A DNA stretch of 64,000 bases from Methanothrix sp. (GCF_030055635.1 NZ_JASFYM010000007.1:1-64000); one strand, 5' to 3'; positions 52,399 through 61,831 are shown, numbered from the stretch's first letter. Notes: generated by a model not told the origin, from the letters alone. Program-made: numbers and translations.

Positions 52399-53703
52399 TT
52401 AGACCTTACGGGTATCTATGACCCTCTTTGCCTTTCCCTCCGAGCGCGGTATGACGCCCGGCTCCACCAGCTCAACCTCTGCAGATATGTTGAGAACATT
52501 CTTCAGCTCCTTGGATATCCTCCTGTTCAATGCCATGAGATCTCCTATTCTGTCGCTGAAGCCCCTGTCGGTGAGCTCGACCCTTACCTTCATAACGTCA
52601 AGCGCGCCCTCTCTGCTGACAATGATCTGGTAGTGCGGCCCGACCTCTGGTATGTTCATGAGCACGGATTCGATCTGGCTCGGGAAGACGTTTATGCCGC
52701 GGATGACCAGCATGTCATCCGTTCTCCCGAGAATTCTCATTATCCTCGGGTGTGTGCGACCGCACTCACATGGCTCGGATTCCTTGATAGTGAGATCCCC
52801 AATCCTGTATCTTATGAGAGGCATCGCCCACTTGTTCAGCGTGGTCACAACCAGCTCTCCTCTCTCCCCATCCTCGACCTGCTCCCCTGTCTTCGGGTCG
52901 ATGATCTCTATGAGGAACATATCAGCCCAGACATGGATCCCGTTCTGGTGCTGGCACTCCGTGAAGAGCGGCCCGCTTATCTCGCTCGTCCCGTATATGT
53001 CGTAGGCCTTGATGCCTGTTGTCTCCTCTATTCTCTTCCTCGTCTCGAGAGACCATGGCTCTGCGCCGAAGATGCCTGCCCTGAGCTTTGTGTCCTCTCT
53101 GATGGAAATGCCCATCCTCTCAGCGACCTCTGCTATGTGCAGGAAGTACGATGGTGTGCATGCTATCGCTGTGCTCTCAAGGTCCTGCATGAGCTCGATC
53201 TGGCGCTCGGTGTTGCCGGTGCTTGTGGGAAGCACTGCGGCACCGATCCTCTCCGCCCCGTAGTGGAGACCGAGACCGCCTGTGAAGAGCCCGTAGCCAT
53301 AGCCGACCTGGATTACATCGTTCCTGCCCAGCCCGATGGACGTCAGGGCTCTTGCGAGCGACTCCGTCCAGGTCTCGATGTCGCCCTTCGTGTATCCGAC
53401 AACCGTCGGCTTGCCGGTTGTGCCGCTAGAGACGTGGTATCTCACGACCCAGTTCCTCGGAAGGCAGAACATTCCAGTCGGATATGTGTTTCTCAGATCG
53501 ACCTTTCTTGTGAACGGAAGCTTTGTTATGTCATCAAGCTCCTTCACATCGTCAGGCGTGACGCCTGCCTCAGCGAAGCGCTGCCTGTAAAAGGACGAGT
53601 GATCGTAGACATATCTCGTTATGGCCTTCAGACGGTCAAGCTGGAGCGCTTTAAGATCCTCAGCTGGCATGCGCTCCATATGCGGATCCCAGTATCCAGA
53701 CAT
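52399..53703 (-). CDS. paaK: Phenylacetate-CoA ligase family protein (PaaK-like)
   Basis: 434-residue adenylate-forming enzyme. The phosphate-binding loop is VSSGTTGKPTVVGYT near residue 95; YDIYGTSEISGPLF near 240 and YRIGDLT, then LVIRGINVFPSQIE are the later adenylation motifs. In methanogens these activate aryl acetates, possibly for aromatic amino acid synthesis from imported acids. Substrate inferred only. Forms an operon with the ACT protein. Confidence 0.9.
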   Translation of the reverse strand: MSGYWDPHMERMPAEDLKALQLDRLKAITRYVYDHSSFYRQRFAEAGVTPDDVKELDDITKLPFTRKVDLRNTYPTGMFCLPRNWVVRYHVSSGTTGKPTVVGYTKGDIETWTESLARALTSIGLGRNDVIQVGYGYGLFTGGLGLHYGAERIGAAVLPTSTGNTERQIELMQDLESTAIACTPSYFLHIAEVAERMGISIREDTKLRAGIFGAEPWSLETRKRIEETTGIKAYDIYGTSEISGPLFTECQHQNGIHVWADMFLIEIIDPKTGEQVEDGERGELVVTTLNKWAMPLIRYRIGDLTIKESEPCECGRTHPRIMRILGRTDDMLVIRGINVFPSQIESVLMNIPEVGPHYQIIVSREGALDVMKVRVELTDRGFSDRIGDLMALNRRISKELKNVLNISAEVELVEPGVIPRSEGKAKRVIDTRKV

Positions 53704-53735
53704 CGGTATCTACCCGTGTGCTATGATGTGGCATC

Positions 53736-53749
53736 TATGATAAAAAAGA
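53736..53749 (-). promoter_or_regulatory. TATA box for the paaK-ACT operon
   Basis: On the minus strand CTTTTTTATCATAG lies about 33-46 bases before the start codon at 53703. The spacing fits a short leader. Confidence 0.45.
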
Positions 53750-53935
53750 ATCGATGAGCTGATAATCCGCGCTCTCATGTGTTTATCAGCATGTGAGGGA
53801 GTCTAGAAGTGTTATGCCAAAGAAGCTGGTTCCCGACAGGCTTCTCTGATTTGATCCAGTGATCGTAAGCAGGATCTGGAAGCAGCGGAAGTTTGTCAGC
53901 GTGGTATACAAATTGTTCATTATCGGGGCGCGTCT

Positions 53936-53955
53936 TCCCGGACCGAAGGCCGGGA
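53936..53955 (-). terminator. Hairpin after TFB, possibly a transposon-end relic
   Basis: TCCCGG / CCGGGA stem with an eight-base loop just after the TFB stop. Read on the minus strand it is CCCGGCCTTCGGTCCGGGAAGA, which also resembles the IS200/IS605 right-end hairpin of this window. There is no strong T-run, so either view is possible. Confidence 0.4.
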
Positions 53956-53968
53956 TATCAGCTGCCCC

Positions 53969-54982
53969 TCACAGGATGATCTCTATGTTCAGCTCCTCTG
54001 CGAGCTCCTTGTACCTGTTCCTTATGGTGACCTCTGTCACTCCAGCGACGTCAGCCACCTCTCTCTGAGTCCTTCTGTCGTTGCACAGTATAGAGGCTAT
54101 GTATATGGCTGCCGCCGCGACACCGGTCGGGCCTCGTCCGGAGGTGAGCTCCTTCTCCGCGGCCTGCCGCAGGATCTCTATGCCCTTCGCCTGGACATCG
54201 CCCTTGAGGTTGAGACCTGAGCAGAATCTGGGTATGTAATCGATCGGGCTCGTCGGCATGAGCTTGAGCGAGAGCTCGCGCGAGACGAACCTGTAGGTCC
54301 TTCCGATCTCCTTCCTGCTTACCCTGGAGACCTCAGCGATCTCATCGAGCGTTCTCGGCACGTTGCACTGCCTGCACGCAGCATAGAGCGCAGCAGCCGC
54401 GACGCCCTCTATGCTCCTTCCGCGGATCAGGTTCTTCTCGACCGCTCTCCTGTAGATCACGGCAGCGGTCTCCCTCACGTTTCTGGAGAGGCCAAGGGCG
54501 GATGCCATCCTGTCGAGCTCTGAAAGGGCGAATGCGAGGTTGCGCTCTGTTGCGTTGCTGACCCTTATGCGCCTCTGCCACTTCCTCAGGCGGTAGAGCT
54601 GCGCGCGGTTCTTCGAGGATATGGTCTTACCGTAGGAGTCCCTGTTCCTCCAGTCGATCATCGTTGAGAGTCCCTTGTCATGGATCGTGTAGGTCATCGG
54701 GGCGCCGACCCTCGACCGCTTCATCCTCTGATCGTGATCGAAGGCCCTCCACTCAGGGCCCTGATCGATGAAGTTCTCGTCTATGACCAGGCCGCAATCA
54801 GAGCATACAAGCTCCGCTCTCTCATAGTCCCTGACCAGAGCACGACTTCCACACTCGGGACACTCTACAGTATACTTATCAAGCTCCTCTTCCTTCTCCT
54901 TCTCGCGCTGGAGCTTGATGCGCTCTTTTATCTTCTCCTGCTCTGTGCGCTCTATCTCTCTAATTCTCTCTATCTCTTCCAC
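53969..54982 (-). CDS. tfb: Transcription initiation factor TFB
   Basis: 337-residue archaeal TFIIB homologue recruiting RNA polymerase to TBP-TATA. A zinc ribbon ([26 protein letters not shown]) near residue 40, a B-finger region with [10 protein letters not shown], and two cyclin repeats, each with a G-R/R-G-P...GVAAAA-Y signature ([17 protein letters not shown] and [16 protein letters not shown]). The N-terminus is unusually charged (first 38 residues, Glu/Lys/Arg rich). It overlaps gar1 upstream by 13 bp. Confidence 0.95.
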   Translation of the reverse strand: MEEIERIREIERTEQEKIKERIKLQREKEKEEELDKYTVECPECGSRALVRDYERAELVCSDCGLVIDENFIDQGPEWRAFDHDQRMKRSRVGAPMTYTIHDKGLSTMIDWRNRDSYGKTISSKNRAQLYRLRKWQRRIRVSNATERNLAFALSELDRMASALGLSRNVRETAAVIYRRAVEKNLIRGRSIEGVAAAALYAACRQCNVPRTLDEIAEVSRVSRKEIGRTYRFVSRELSLKLMPTSPIDYIPRFCSGLNLKGDVQAKGIEILRQAAEKELTSGRGPTGVAAAAIYIASILCNDRRTQREVADVAGVTEVTIRNRYKELAEELNIEIIL

Positions 54983-55227
54983 TTACCATCTCTCCTGGGA
55001 GATTCCACATAGAGCATGCTTCCGACGTGAACCGTCGCGTTGACTCCTCTGGCGGGTCTGACGATAACATACGGCCTCTCCAGAGGACCGAAGATATCAG
55101 AGACCTTACCGATCTTTGTGCTCTTTCGATCAACAACCACAGATCCGATCTTTGGAGGATCGGCTGCATCCCTGCGAACAATAAGTTTATTCTGAACCAC
55201 ATGGAGTGCTGTTCCCAGCCTCTTCAA
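54970..55227 (-). CDS. gar1: H/ACA RNP protein Gar1
   Basis: 85-residue small beta-barrel: [46 protein letters not shown]. Archaeal Gar1 binds Cbf5 in the pseudouridylation RNP. It starts with TTG 55227 after GGTGAAC. It overlaps TFB by 13 bp, a conserved archaeal pairing. Confidence 0.9.
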   Translation of the reverse strand: MKRLGTALHVVQNKLIVRRDAADPPKIGSVVVDRKSTKIGKVSDIFGPLERPYVIVRPARGVNATVHVGSMLYVESPRRDGKWKR

Positions 55228-55257
55228 TAGTTCACCTCAGCAAGGATAGAGCATCAC

Positions 55258-55268
55258 TAGTATATAAA
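55258..55268. promoter_or_regulatory. Shared divergent TATA box (gar1-tfb and the NOG1-like gene)
   Basis: AGTATATAAAG reads as a TATA box on both strands. It is about 33 bases from the gar1 start and about 52 from the GTPase start, so one box may serve both operons. Confidence 0.5.
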
Positions 55269-55316
55269 GATTTCGAAAACCATTTATCCCATTAGGTCAA
55301 CCTCCTGGCACCAGGA

Positions 55317-56240
55317 ATGTTCGAAAGATTGTCTACGGTTCCGGATGCACAGGAGCTCATCGACAGGGCCTTCAGGCGCGGCTCTAAGGCTGTCAAGGCT
55401 GCGGGGAATGATGCAGCCTTTGTCGGCACGGCTGGAGGCGTCCTGGCCACCGCTCTATCATCAATCGTCAGGAGGTTTCCAACGTTCGAGAAGCTGCCTG
55501 AGTTCTACTACGATCTCGTGGATGCGGTGGTTGGCGTGGATCAGCTGCGCATATCGCTCTCAAGGGTGGGATGGGCCTCAAAGCAGATACAAAGAATAGC
55601 AAGAGACTACATGCGGGGCCCGAGGGGCGGTGAGGAGATGAGATCCGCTTTGGGGAGAATGGCGTCCGTCCTCAAATCGATCGATGAAGATCTCGTGTTT
55701 CTGAACGAGGCATCAGCGCGTCTGAGGGAGATCCCAGGCATAGATCCCTCACTCCCCACGATCATAATCGCCGGCTATCCGAATGTGGGGAAGTCAAGCT
55801 TTCTCGCAATGGTCACCAGGGCCAGGCCTGAGATCGCCAGCTATCCCTTCACAACCCAGGGCCTGATCGTCGGTCACATCACCAGGAATGATCAGAGGTA
55901 TCAGATTGTGGATACACCAGGGCTTCTTGACAGGCCGCTTTCGGAGAGAAACGAGATCGAGAGGCAGGCGATCGCTGCCATGCGGCATCTCAAAGGTGTC
56001 GTGCTCTTCCTCATAGATCCAACAGGCCACTGCGGCTACCCGCTCGACTCCCAGCTCAGGCTTCTTGATGAGATACGGAGCTGGCTGGAGCTGCCAGTCG
56101 TCGTGGCGTACAACAAGTCAGACATACCATCTGAGCATAATCCAGCAGATGGCATCAGGATATCAACGCTCACAGGGGAGGGTGTGCAGGAGACGCTTGA
56201 TATCTGTCTGTCTATGATGAGCGAAGAGTCTCGCCTATAA
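55317..56240 (+). CDS. NOG1-family GTPase
   Basis: 307 residues. The N-terminal helical domain (PTFEKLPEFYYDLVDAVVGVDQLR...RVGWASKQIQRIARDY) is characteristic of NOG1. G1 is AGYPNVGKSSFLAMV near residue 153, with PEIASYPFTTQGLIVGH, G3 DTPGLLDRPLSERNEIE, and G4 YNKSD. By homology it functions in large-subunit ribosome assembly. The last 29 bp overlap the convergent DUF1699 gene. Confidence 0.92.
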   Translation: MFERLSTVPDAQELIDRAFRRGSKAVKAAGNDAAFVGTAGGVLATALSSIVRRFPTFEKLPEFYYDLVDAVVGVDQLRISLSRVGWASKQIQRIARDYMRGPRGGEEMRSALGRMASVLKSIDEDLVFLNEASARLREIPGIDPSLPTIIIAGYPNVGKSSFLAMVTRARPEIASYPFTTQGLIVGHITRNDQRYQIVDTPGLLDRPLSERNEIERQAIAAMRHLKGVVLFLIDPTGHCGYPLDSQLRLLDEIRSWLELPVVVAYNKSDIPSEHNPADGIRISTLTGEGVQETLDICLSMMSEESRL

Positions 56241-56619
56241 ACCTCACCAGTCCGGGTGAGACCTTCAGATCCTCTGAGAGGCTCTCTGCGATATCCTCAG
56301 GGCTCATACCCGAGCTCGTGAGCTCTGATATCCTCTGCAGATCCTGCTCATCTATTACCAGGTACTCGCTCAGATCCTTCCTGTGGCCCCATACATCTCC
56401 TTCTATCAGTGAGATCCCGTGGATCTGCAGAAACATCTTGCCGGCCTGTGAGAGCGTTCGATAGTAAGATGCAGGCACCTGTATCGCCTTGAGCTGGGGG
56501 CACCTCTGGAGAAGCCTGAAGATGTCCGCATTCGATGCCCTGAACGCAAGGTGCACGAACAGCTCATCCCTGTTCAGCCGTTCTATCTCGCTCTTTGAGC
56601 TTACCACTCTTATCCTCAA
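56212..56619 (-). CDS. DUF1699 family protein
   Basis: 135 residues resembling the methanogen family DUF1699: MRIRVVSSKSEIERL, then VHLAFRASNADIFRLLQRCPQLKAIQVPASYYRTLS and GISLIEGDVWGHRKDLSEY. Function unknown. Convergent overlap of 29 bp with the NOG1-like gene. Confidence 0.78.
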   Translation of the reverse strand: MRIRVVSSKSEIERLNRDELFVHLAFRASNADIFRLLQRCPQLKAIQVPASYYRTLSQAGKMFLQIHGISLIEGDVWGHRKDLSEYLVIDEQDLQRISELTSSGMSPEDIAESLSEDLKVSPGLVRFIGETLRSS

Positions 56620-57298
56620 TGTGGCTCACCCGGGTTGCATTTGCCATCCCATCATCCATTCCTGGATATAAATTTGGTGATCGAAGCAATATTGCTTTTC
56701 TCGAGCAAAAACCTGCTCTCAAGGCAGCTTCTCGGTCCAGACTCACCAGGTCTTGCACTCGCACCATTGAGCTCAGATGCATGCGCTCCTGTGATATTCA
56801 TGGGCATTACCAGATGTTTGGTCCCGAAAGTCCTGACTCCATATGCACAATCGTCATGGGGTCCCGGGCTCGTACCATGGAGTTTCGTCTGAGCCTGTGG
56901 TATTCCGTTGCATTGCTCCCAGAACGCAGTGCTGTGTTGGATAACCTCCCGGGATAACGTCTCCAGATATCGATTCCAATCTATTCTCCATGCATTCCTG
57001 AAATCGTCTTCCGCTTGAGGATTTTCATGACTTATCCAACACAACAGAACGCACCTATTCCCGTAGCCTCTTTAGTTATTCGAGTCCACGACAATCATCA
57101 TGTTCGTTGTTATAGCTGAGCTCAGATCAGCCGGTATTCATGTGATGCCGGTGAACATCGAATCCAGACCGGCTGTTCTGTGACCCGGCTTTCAGCGGTC
57201 CATCCGTTCCACTCAGCATGTCTGCTCTGGCACACAGACAATAAAGAGGTCCACACTGCGCCATGGTTCCAAGCGCTGTGCCTGCTGAGAATTGAGTT
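56620..57298. other. Long intergenic region with mobile-element traces
   Basis: About 680 bp without a convincing gene. It contains an inverted-repeat-bounded segment (56933-57043, listed separately). A minus-strand frame at 56652-57044 has no recognised family and may be part of a decayed transposase. No tRNA or CRISPR is seen. Confidence 0.45.
56933..57043. mobile_element. 111-bp MITE-like segment with perfect 12-bp inverted ends
   Basis: TGTGTTGGATAA at 56933-56944 and TTATCCAACACA at 57032-57043 are exact inverse complements, separated by 87 bp. The geometry fits a small non-autonomous element or the ends of a deleted insertion sequence. No target duplication was confirmed. Confidence 0.55.
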
Positions 57299-57895
57299 TT
57301 ACGCCTCCGCCACCTCGTAGTCTGTGTCCATGGTGTCCTGGAGGCCATCTTTGGATATGTGGGAGACCATCCTCTCAGAGACGTCCTGATCTGAAAGTAT
57401 CTCCTCGAACCTCTTCAGGTATCCATCTCTCTCAGAAGCCCTCTGGCTCTCGAATATGTTCTTGTACTCGCTCACGGTGGATGGAGCCACATGAAGGATC
57501 TCGCTCATCTCCTTCACAGACTTTCCCTCCTCCCAGAGCTTTATGAAGAGCTCCCTGTCGAAGGGCGGCTTGAGGTCTGAATCGCGGAAGAGGTGTAGCT
57601 TTATCCGCGCCCTGCTCACAGTCTTGTTGAGCGCACGGTCTCCCAGCTGCTCTGCGATCTCAGTATCGCTGAGACCTTTGTAAAACAGTCTTACAACAGT
57701 CGCGAGCTGTTTTGGCGTGAGCTTTGTCTGTATATTGTATGCCTTAATCATCTCAGAGACGACGCCAAGAAGGGCCTGCTCGATCTCAGAAGTGCTTCTC
57801 AAGGTACCATGCTTTTTTGCAGGCTTCTCGACGACCTTGGTCGTGGGGGCGATCTTCAGGACGAGCTCTCTTAAATGATCGGTCTTGCCGCTCAA
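57299..57895 (-). CDS. Helix-turn-helix DNA-binding protein
   Basis: 198 residues with two HTH-like regions: LTPKQLATVVRLFYKGLSDTEIAEQLGD near residue 60, resembling sigma-70 region 4, and FIKLWEEGKSVKEMSEILHVAPSTVSEYKNIF near 117. It may belong to the archaeal conditioned-medium-induced-protein group, but I cannot confirm that. It starts with TTG 57895 after GGGTGAT, with TATA-like CTTTATACTATAAAC upstream. Confidence 0.7.
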   Translation of the reverse strand: MSGKTDHLRELVLKIAPTTKVVEKPAKKHGTLRSTSEIEQALLGVVSEMIKAYNIQTKLTPKQLATVVRLFYKGLSDTEIAEQLGDRALNKTVSRARIKLHLFRDSDLKPPFDRELFIKLWEEGKSVKEMSEILHVAPSTVSEYKNIFESQRASERDGYLKRFEEILSDQDVSERMVSHISKDGLQDTMDTDYEVAEA

Positions 57896-58105
57896 TTAAT
57901 CACCCATCGTGAAACTCCTCTGTTTATAGTATAAAGAGATTTCCATTGTATTATTGTTTATGATTGGATGCAGACAGTTCAAATCCAGCGCGCAGAAGTC
58001 CCAGACTGGGAGGAGCGGGCATCTGTGCATATACCGATCGTGATTACAGAAAAATAAATATGCACCGCCCCCCTCTCTGCCTTCTTGCAGATGGAGGCAG
58101 GCAGC

Positions 58106-58510
58106 TCAGACTATCCGCTCTCCCGCACCCGGTCCCCACATCGCGTTGTATATCTCCTCGACCTTGAAGAGGACCGCAGCCTTCGCCGGCAGCTTTGGAT
58201 TCACTCCATGAACCCACTTGACCATATCCTCGTAGATCGGCCCCGACCTGTGGACCTCAACAGATCCCTTTATCTGGAACGACTTCTTTGTCTCAGAGTT
58301 GTAGCAGACGATTGACATCTTCGGGTTTTCCTTGAGGTTCGCCGCGGTCTTGTTGAAGAAGTTGTCCGCGATCAGGAGCCTCTCGTCATCGAGTATCTTG
58401 AGGAGGCCTATGAAAACAACGTTTGGAACCCCATTTTTGCTGGCGGTAGCTATTGGCACAGGCTTCTGCTTCTCCAGGGTCTGCTTCACGTCCTCTGGCA
58501 TTCTTGCCAT
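58106..58510 (-). CDS. Pyridoxamine 5'-phosphate oxidase-like FMN-binding protein
   Basis: 134 residues with a split-barrel flavin-binding fold: KPVPIATASKNGVPNVVFIG, LLIADNFFNKTAANLKENPKMSIVCYN and FQIKGSVEVH. These small proteins bind FMN or F420 and reduce diverse substrates. The ATG is preceded by GGTGATCTGA. The 205 bp downstream (57900-58105) hold no gene. Confidence 0.82.
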   Translation of the reverse strand: MARMPEDVKQTLEKQKPVPIATASKNGVPNVVFIGLLKILDDERLLIADNFFNKTAANLKENPKMSIVCYNSETKKSFQIKGSVEVHRSGPIYEDMVKWVHGVNPKLPAKAAVLFKVEEIYNAMWGPGAGERIV

Positions 58511-58732
58511 TCAGATCACCATGTTAATCGGAAGAGGGCAACATATTTATTTTTTCCCTGGAGAGGGGCTGGTGCAGTGCTGCGAATGCGAGAGGCCATC
58601 ACATCCCTGACCGGGTCGTGGGCCCGAATAGCTGAACGGCTCTCCTGGGAGCGACAGCCTGCAGGCAGGATATCCCCTGAATGTGAGAGATTGGGAGCGA
58701 TGGATTTCCATGACACAGGTATGCAACCAGGC

Positions 58733-58749
58733 GACCCGGAAGCCGGGTC
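58733..58749 (-). terminator. Short perfect hairpin at the MutS2-like gene end
   Basis: GACCCGG-AAG-CCGGGTC, a 7-bp stem at 58733-58749, overlaps the stop codon of the MutS2-like gene. It could end that transcript; the T-run is weak. Confidence 0.4.
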
Positions 58750-60763
58750 ATGTCTGATTCTCACGGAATCTGCTGAGGAGGCTCTCGTAGAAGGTCCTCT
58801 CCTCGCCCTCTGTCGTCCTGACGAGCCGGTCGAGTATCAGCTCCGGCGTGGATCTGGCAAGATGGTTGTACCTTGGGCTCCGGCTGAGTATGAGGTTGTT
58901 GTTCTCATCCAAACCTTCTGCCTCTATCCCGTCCACCCTGACAGCTGTCATTGAGAATCTGCGTATCTCATCTGCAAGATGGCTCACAAAAAGCGCTATA
59001 GAGCCGTTCTCATGGATCATATCAAGTATCGATGCGATTATCCTGGCGGACGCCCCGGGCTCTGTTATCGCCTCCATCTCGTCCGCGAGCACGAGCTTTC
59101 GTTTCTCGGTGGCGACTGCAGAGAGCTTTCTCATCGTGCTCTCGAACGCTCCTGCGCTGAGGGTGCCGCTGCTCTTCGCAAAGAAGTAAAGCTCCTCGAA
59201 GATCGATATCCTGCACTCGCTCGCGGGAACCGGAAGGCCCATGTGTGCGAGTATCGCTATCTGTGCGATGAGCTCCAGCAGCGATGTCTTGCCGCCGGAG
59301 TTCACCCCGCTCAGTATCGCAGCCCTCTCTCCATACTCCGGGATCCCGCCTGCTCCCAGGCTGTAGCTCACAGGCTCCGGATTCTCGATGAAGAGATGCC
59401 TGCCATCGCGGAATCCTATCCCCGGAGCGTCGATGAGCTCAGGCATCGTGAGATCGAACGATATAGCGAAGCTCCCGATGGCGTAGAGGAAATCGAGCCG
59501 CATAAGTCTTTTCACGAGATCCGCTGCGATACCATCCATGCTCGCCAGCGATCTGGCGATCTCTCTCCTCCTGCCCAGCGCCTCTTCCTCCCGTTTTCTT
59601 CTCAGCTCAAGCTCGAGCTGGCGCAGCGCCCTGTGGTTGATCTCGATGGGGTACTTTATCTCCTGGGGTATGATCTCCTCAAGCCATGCGGCCTCGCCGC
59701 CTTTCAGGCTCAGATCCGCGGCGATCCTCGCCCTTGCATCGGATATCACGGATTTGAAGATGCCCTGCATCTGCATCTCAAACACATCTCTGATCAGATC
59801 TCCGCGCCCCAGCGCCCTGAGAAGATCCGGCCCGCCGAGGGTCACGGAGCTCGCCTCTATGCGCTCGCGTAGCTCGATGTTCGCCCGGGCGAGCGCAGAG
59901 TCGATCGCTGAAGGCAGTCTTCTGAGAACATCATCGATGCGTGATATGCCGGATGAATCTGTTTCATTGAACAGCCGCCTGAGCGCCTCCCTGAGCTTAT
60001 CCAGTTTCTCAAACTGCTCAATGCCCCTATCCTCAAGCATCGCTGCGAGCTCCATGGCAGCCTCCAGGGAATCCCTGTTCTCTGTGTAGAAGCTCAGGAC
60101 AGCCTCGGGGGCGATGTACCAGATGTCAAGCCGCTCTGCGACCTCCACTCCGGGAAGGGGTGCACCGGGATCGCCAAGAACGATCACATGATTATAGCTG
60201 CTGGCTGTATCACGCATCTCCGCCGGACTCTCTGCCAGATGAATGTCGAGGAAACGATCGAAGCCCATCGATCTTGCCCTGGCGAGTTCCTCAGGGGATC
60301 TTGCGACGATAGCCCTTCCTTTTATCCTCTGCGCCTCCCTCCGCCTGAGCGGCTTTATCCTGCGCAGGAGATCCCTTACGTCGCCGAGCCTCCTGCGGAG
60401 ATCCAGAGCGCGCATCGAGATCGAGCGCATCTCATTTATGAGCTCCGTGGATCCGGACGGGAAAAGAGTGGCTATCCTCATCTTGGCATAGATAGTGTTC
60501 GCGTGCTCTGCCAATCTGTTCAGGACTGCTCTGTATATTCTCTCAGCCTCATCGGTGGCCAGGAAGGATTCGGGAGAGGCGCGGTATCGCAGGCCTCTGG
60601 CTGCTCTGACCGTGGCTATGGCCTGGCGCTCGCCGATCGCCGCTCTCAGATCCTCCATATCCTCATCTGCGATCGCCCTGAGGGCCATCTCCTCGCTCCC
60701 GAAATGTGAGACAAGACGCTCCCTCAGGCGCGGCCCCACCCCGGGAATATCCTGCAGTCTCAC
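58748..60763 (-). CDS. MutS2-like ATPase with N-terminal helix-hairpin-helix
   Basis: 671 residues. The N-terminus LQDIPGVGPRLRERLVSHFG is an HhH DNA-binding motif. After a long helical lever/clamp region comes the MutS ATPase: Walker A LSGVNSGGKTSLLELIAQ near residue 495, KSSGTLSAGAFESTMRKLSAV, and Walker B LVLADEMEAITEPGASA. No Smr nuclease domain is seen, unlike bacterial MutS2. Probable role in recombination control or ribosome rescue. GTG start 60763, about 25 bases from a TATA box shared with the divergent gene. Confidence 0.87.
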   Translation of the reverse strand: MRLQDIPGVGPRLRERLVSHFGSEEMALRAIADEDMEDLRAAIGERQAIATVRAARGLRYRASPESFLATDEAERIYRAVLNRLAEHANTIYAKMRIATLFPSGSTELINEMRSISMRALDLRRRLGDVRDLLRRIKPLRRREAQRIKGRAIVARSPEELARARSMGFDRFLDIHLAESPAEMRDTASSYNHVIVLGDPGAPLPGVEVAERLDIWYIAPEAVLSFYTENRDSLEAAMELAAMLEDRGIEQFEKLDKLREALRRLFNETDSSGISRIDDVLRRLPSAIDSALARANIELRERIEASSVTLGGPDLLRALGRGDLIRDVFEMQMQGIFKSVISDARARIAADLSLKGGEAAWLEEIIPQEIKYPIEINHRALRQLELELRRKREEEALGRRREIARSLASMDGIAADLVKRLMRLDFLYAIGSFAISFDLTMPELIDAPGIGFRDGRHLFIENPEPVSYSLGAGGIPEYGERAAILSGVNSGGKTSLLELIAQIAILAHMGLPVPASECRISIFEELYFFAKSSGTLSAGAFESTMRKLSAVATEKRKLVLADEMEAITEPGASARIIASILDMIHENGSIALFVSHLADEIRRFSMTAVRVDGIEAEGLDENNNLILSRSPRYNHLARSTPELILDRLVRTTEGEERTFYESLLSRFRENQT

Positions 60764-60782
60764 ACCCTGGAGTGGTGTGCTT

Positions 60783-60790
60783 TCTATATA
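60783..60790. promoter_or_regulatory. Shared divergent TATA box (MutS2-like and FtsZ-like genes)
   Basis: TCTATATATGAAC is near-palindromic. It is about 23 bases from the GTG of the MutS2-like gene (predicting a leaderless message) and about 48 from the ATG of the FtsZ-like gene. Confidence 0.5.
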
Positions 60791-60834
60791 TGAACGTCCT
60801 CATATTGATCTGGGAGCAGGAGAAGGTTGGGATA

Positions 60835-61740
60835 ATGAGCAGTCCTGGCATGCCAGGGATCGTCGTGGCAGGATTCGGCTCTGGCGCTGATCTTGTGCGC
60901 CGCGTGGCCCGTAGCATGGCGTGTGGCTCTGGGGATGTGATACGCATCGATCAAAGCTCCTGCGCTGTCTCCATTATTGAGCCAGGTGTTGAGAGGCATG
61001 CATCGCAGACGCTGAGCTCCGTAGAGCTGCCAGAGCTTCTGGGCGGCTCAGCTGTTGTTTTCATGATATCCGATGGCAGGGAATGGATGCGCACGTCGCG
61101 CCTTGCTGCCAGGATTGCGGAAGCGGGTGATGTCGCGGTCATGGTTTTTCTGGTTGCTGATGCAGAGGGCGATGGTCAAATGCACATGCCTGAAGATCGG
61201 CGCCTCCACCACTCCAGCCATGAATGGATCTCAGAAAGGAGCTCTGCGGTGGTAGTTGACGTCTCCTCAGAGTCTGATGCCGATCTGCGCCTCGGGAAGA
61301 TGATCGCATGCATCTCGAACATGCTGCTCGAACCATCCGTCATCAATTTGGACCTCGCGGATCTCAGGACGGTGATGCGTTGCGGCACAGAGGCATGCAT
61401 CATCTCCGGAACAGGCAGATCTCCGGAGAGCGCCCTGCGGGATGCCCTCGATAAATCGCTGAGCCTGATGGATATGAGCCGGGCGAGAGGCTGTCTACTG
61501 CACATAACAGGTGGTTCTGCTCTCACGCTGAGGGATGCGAACCACATAGCGGAGAGCATGACGGTAGCTCTTGATCCAAGGGCGAATGTGATATGGGGGA
61601 TGAGGGTCAGGGATGATCTGGAGATTATAGAGATCACGGCGGTGCTCACAGGGAAAAATATAATGCGGAGTTCCAGAGGAACAGATATGAATCTGGAGGA
61701 TCTGAGGGGCGGATGGGGAGATGGAGCAGATAAAGAATAA
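60835..61740 (+). CDS. Divergent FtsZ/tubulin-like protein lacking the GTPase signature
   Basis: About 301 residues. The C-terminal half matches FtsZ in order: INLDLADLRTVMRCGTEACIISGTG, SALRDALDKSL, then GCLLHITGGSALTLRDANHIAE and DPRANVIWGMRVRDDL with IEITAVLTG at the end. The N-terminal half (GIVVAGFGSGADLVRRVARS) keeps a Rossmann-like start, but the tubulin signature GGTGTG is absent; the equivalent area reads LLGGSAVVFMISDGR. It may therefore not hydrolyse GTP normally. Start at ATG 60835 after GGTTGGGATA. It overlaps a microprotein by 20 bp. Confidence 0.78.
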   Translation: MSSPGMPGIVVAGFGSGADLVRRVARSMACGSGDVIRIDQSSCAVSIIEPGVERHASQTLSSVELPELLGGSAVVFMISDGREWMRTSRLAARIAEAGDVAVMVFLVADAEGDGQMHMPEDRRLHHSSHEWISERSSAVVVDVSSESDADLRLGKMIACISNMLLEPSVINLDLADLRTVMRCGTEACIISGTGRSPESALRDALDKSLSLMDMSRARGCLLHITGGSALTLRDANHIAESMTVALDPRANVIWGMRVRDDLEIIEITAVLTGKNIMRSSRGTDMNLEDLRGGWGDGADKE

Positions 61741-61831
61741 ACTGCAGGAGCAGCGCTGCGGAGATCCACCTCTCAGGCCGAACCGGATCGTTCACACGGG
61801 CATGAGACTGAAATATGGTGAGGGGATATGA
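61721..61831 (+). CDS. 36-residue microprotein overlapping the FtsZ-like gene
   Basis: Starts ATGGAGCAGATAAAG behind GGATGGGGAG, within the last 20 bp of the FtsZ-like gene, and ends ATATGA, sharing bases with the next ATG. The product MEQIKNKLQEQRCGDPPLRP...KYGEGI is basic with one Cys and no membrane segment. Too short to recognise; supported by its ribosome site and the double overlap. Confidence 0.5.
   Translation: MEQIKNKLQEQRCGDPPLRPNRIVHTGMRLKYGEGI

Noticed and set aside
56652-57044. 130-codon minus-strand frame in the long spacer
   Set aside because: Spans the inverted-repeat segment and has no recognisable transposase motif; may be a relic but cannot be supported as a gene.
57990-58020. 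Another transposon right-end hairpin (TCCCAGACTGGGA then GGAG)
   Set aside because: Too short and without a matching left end; chance similarity cannot be excluded.
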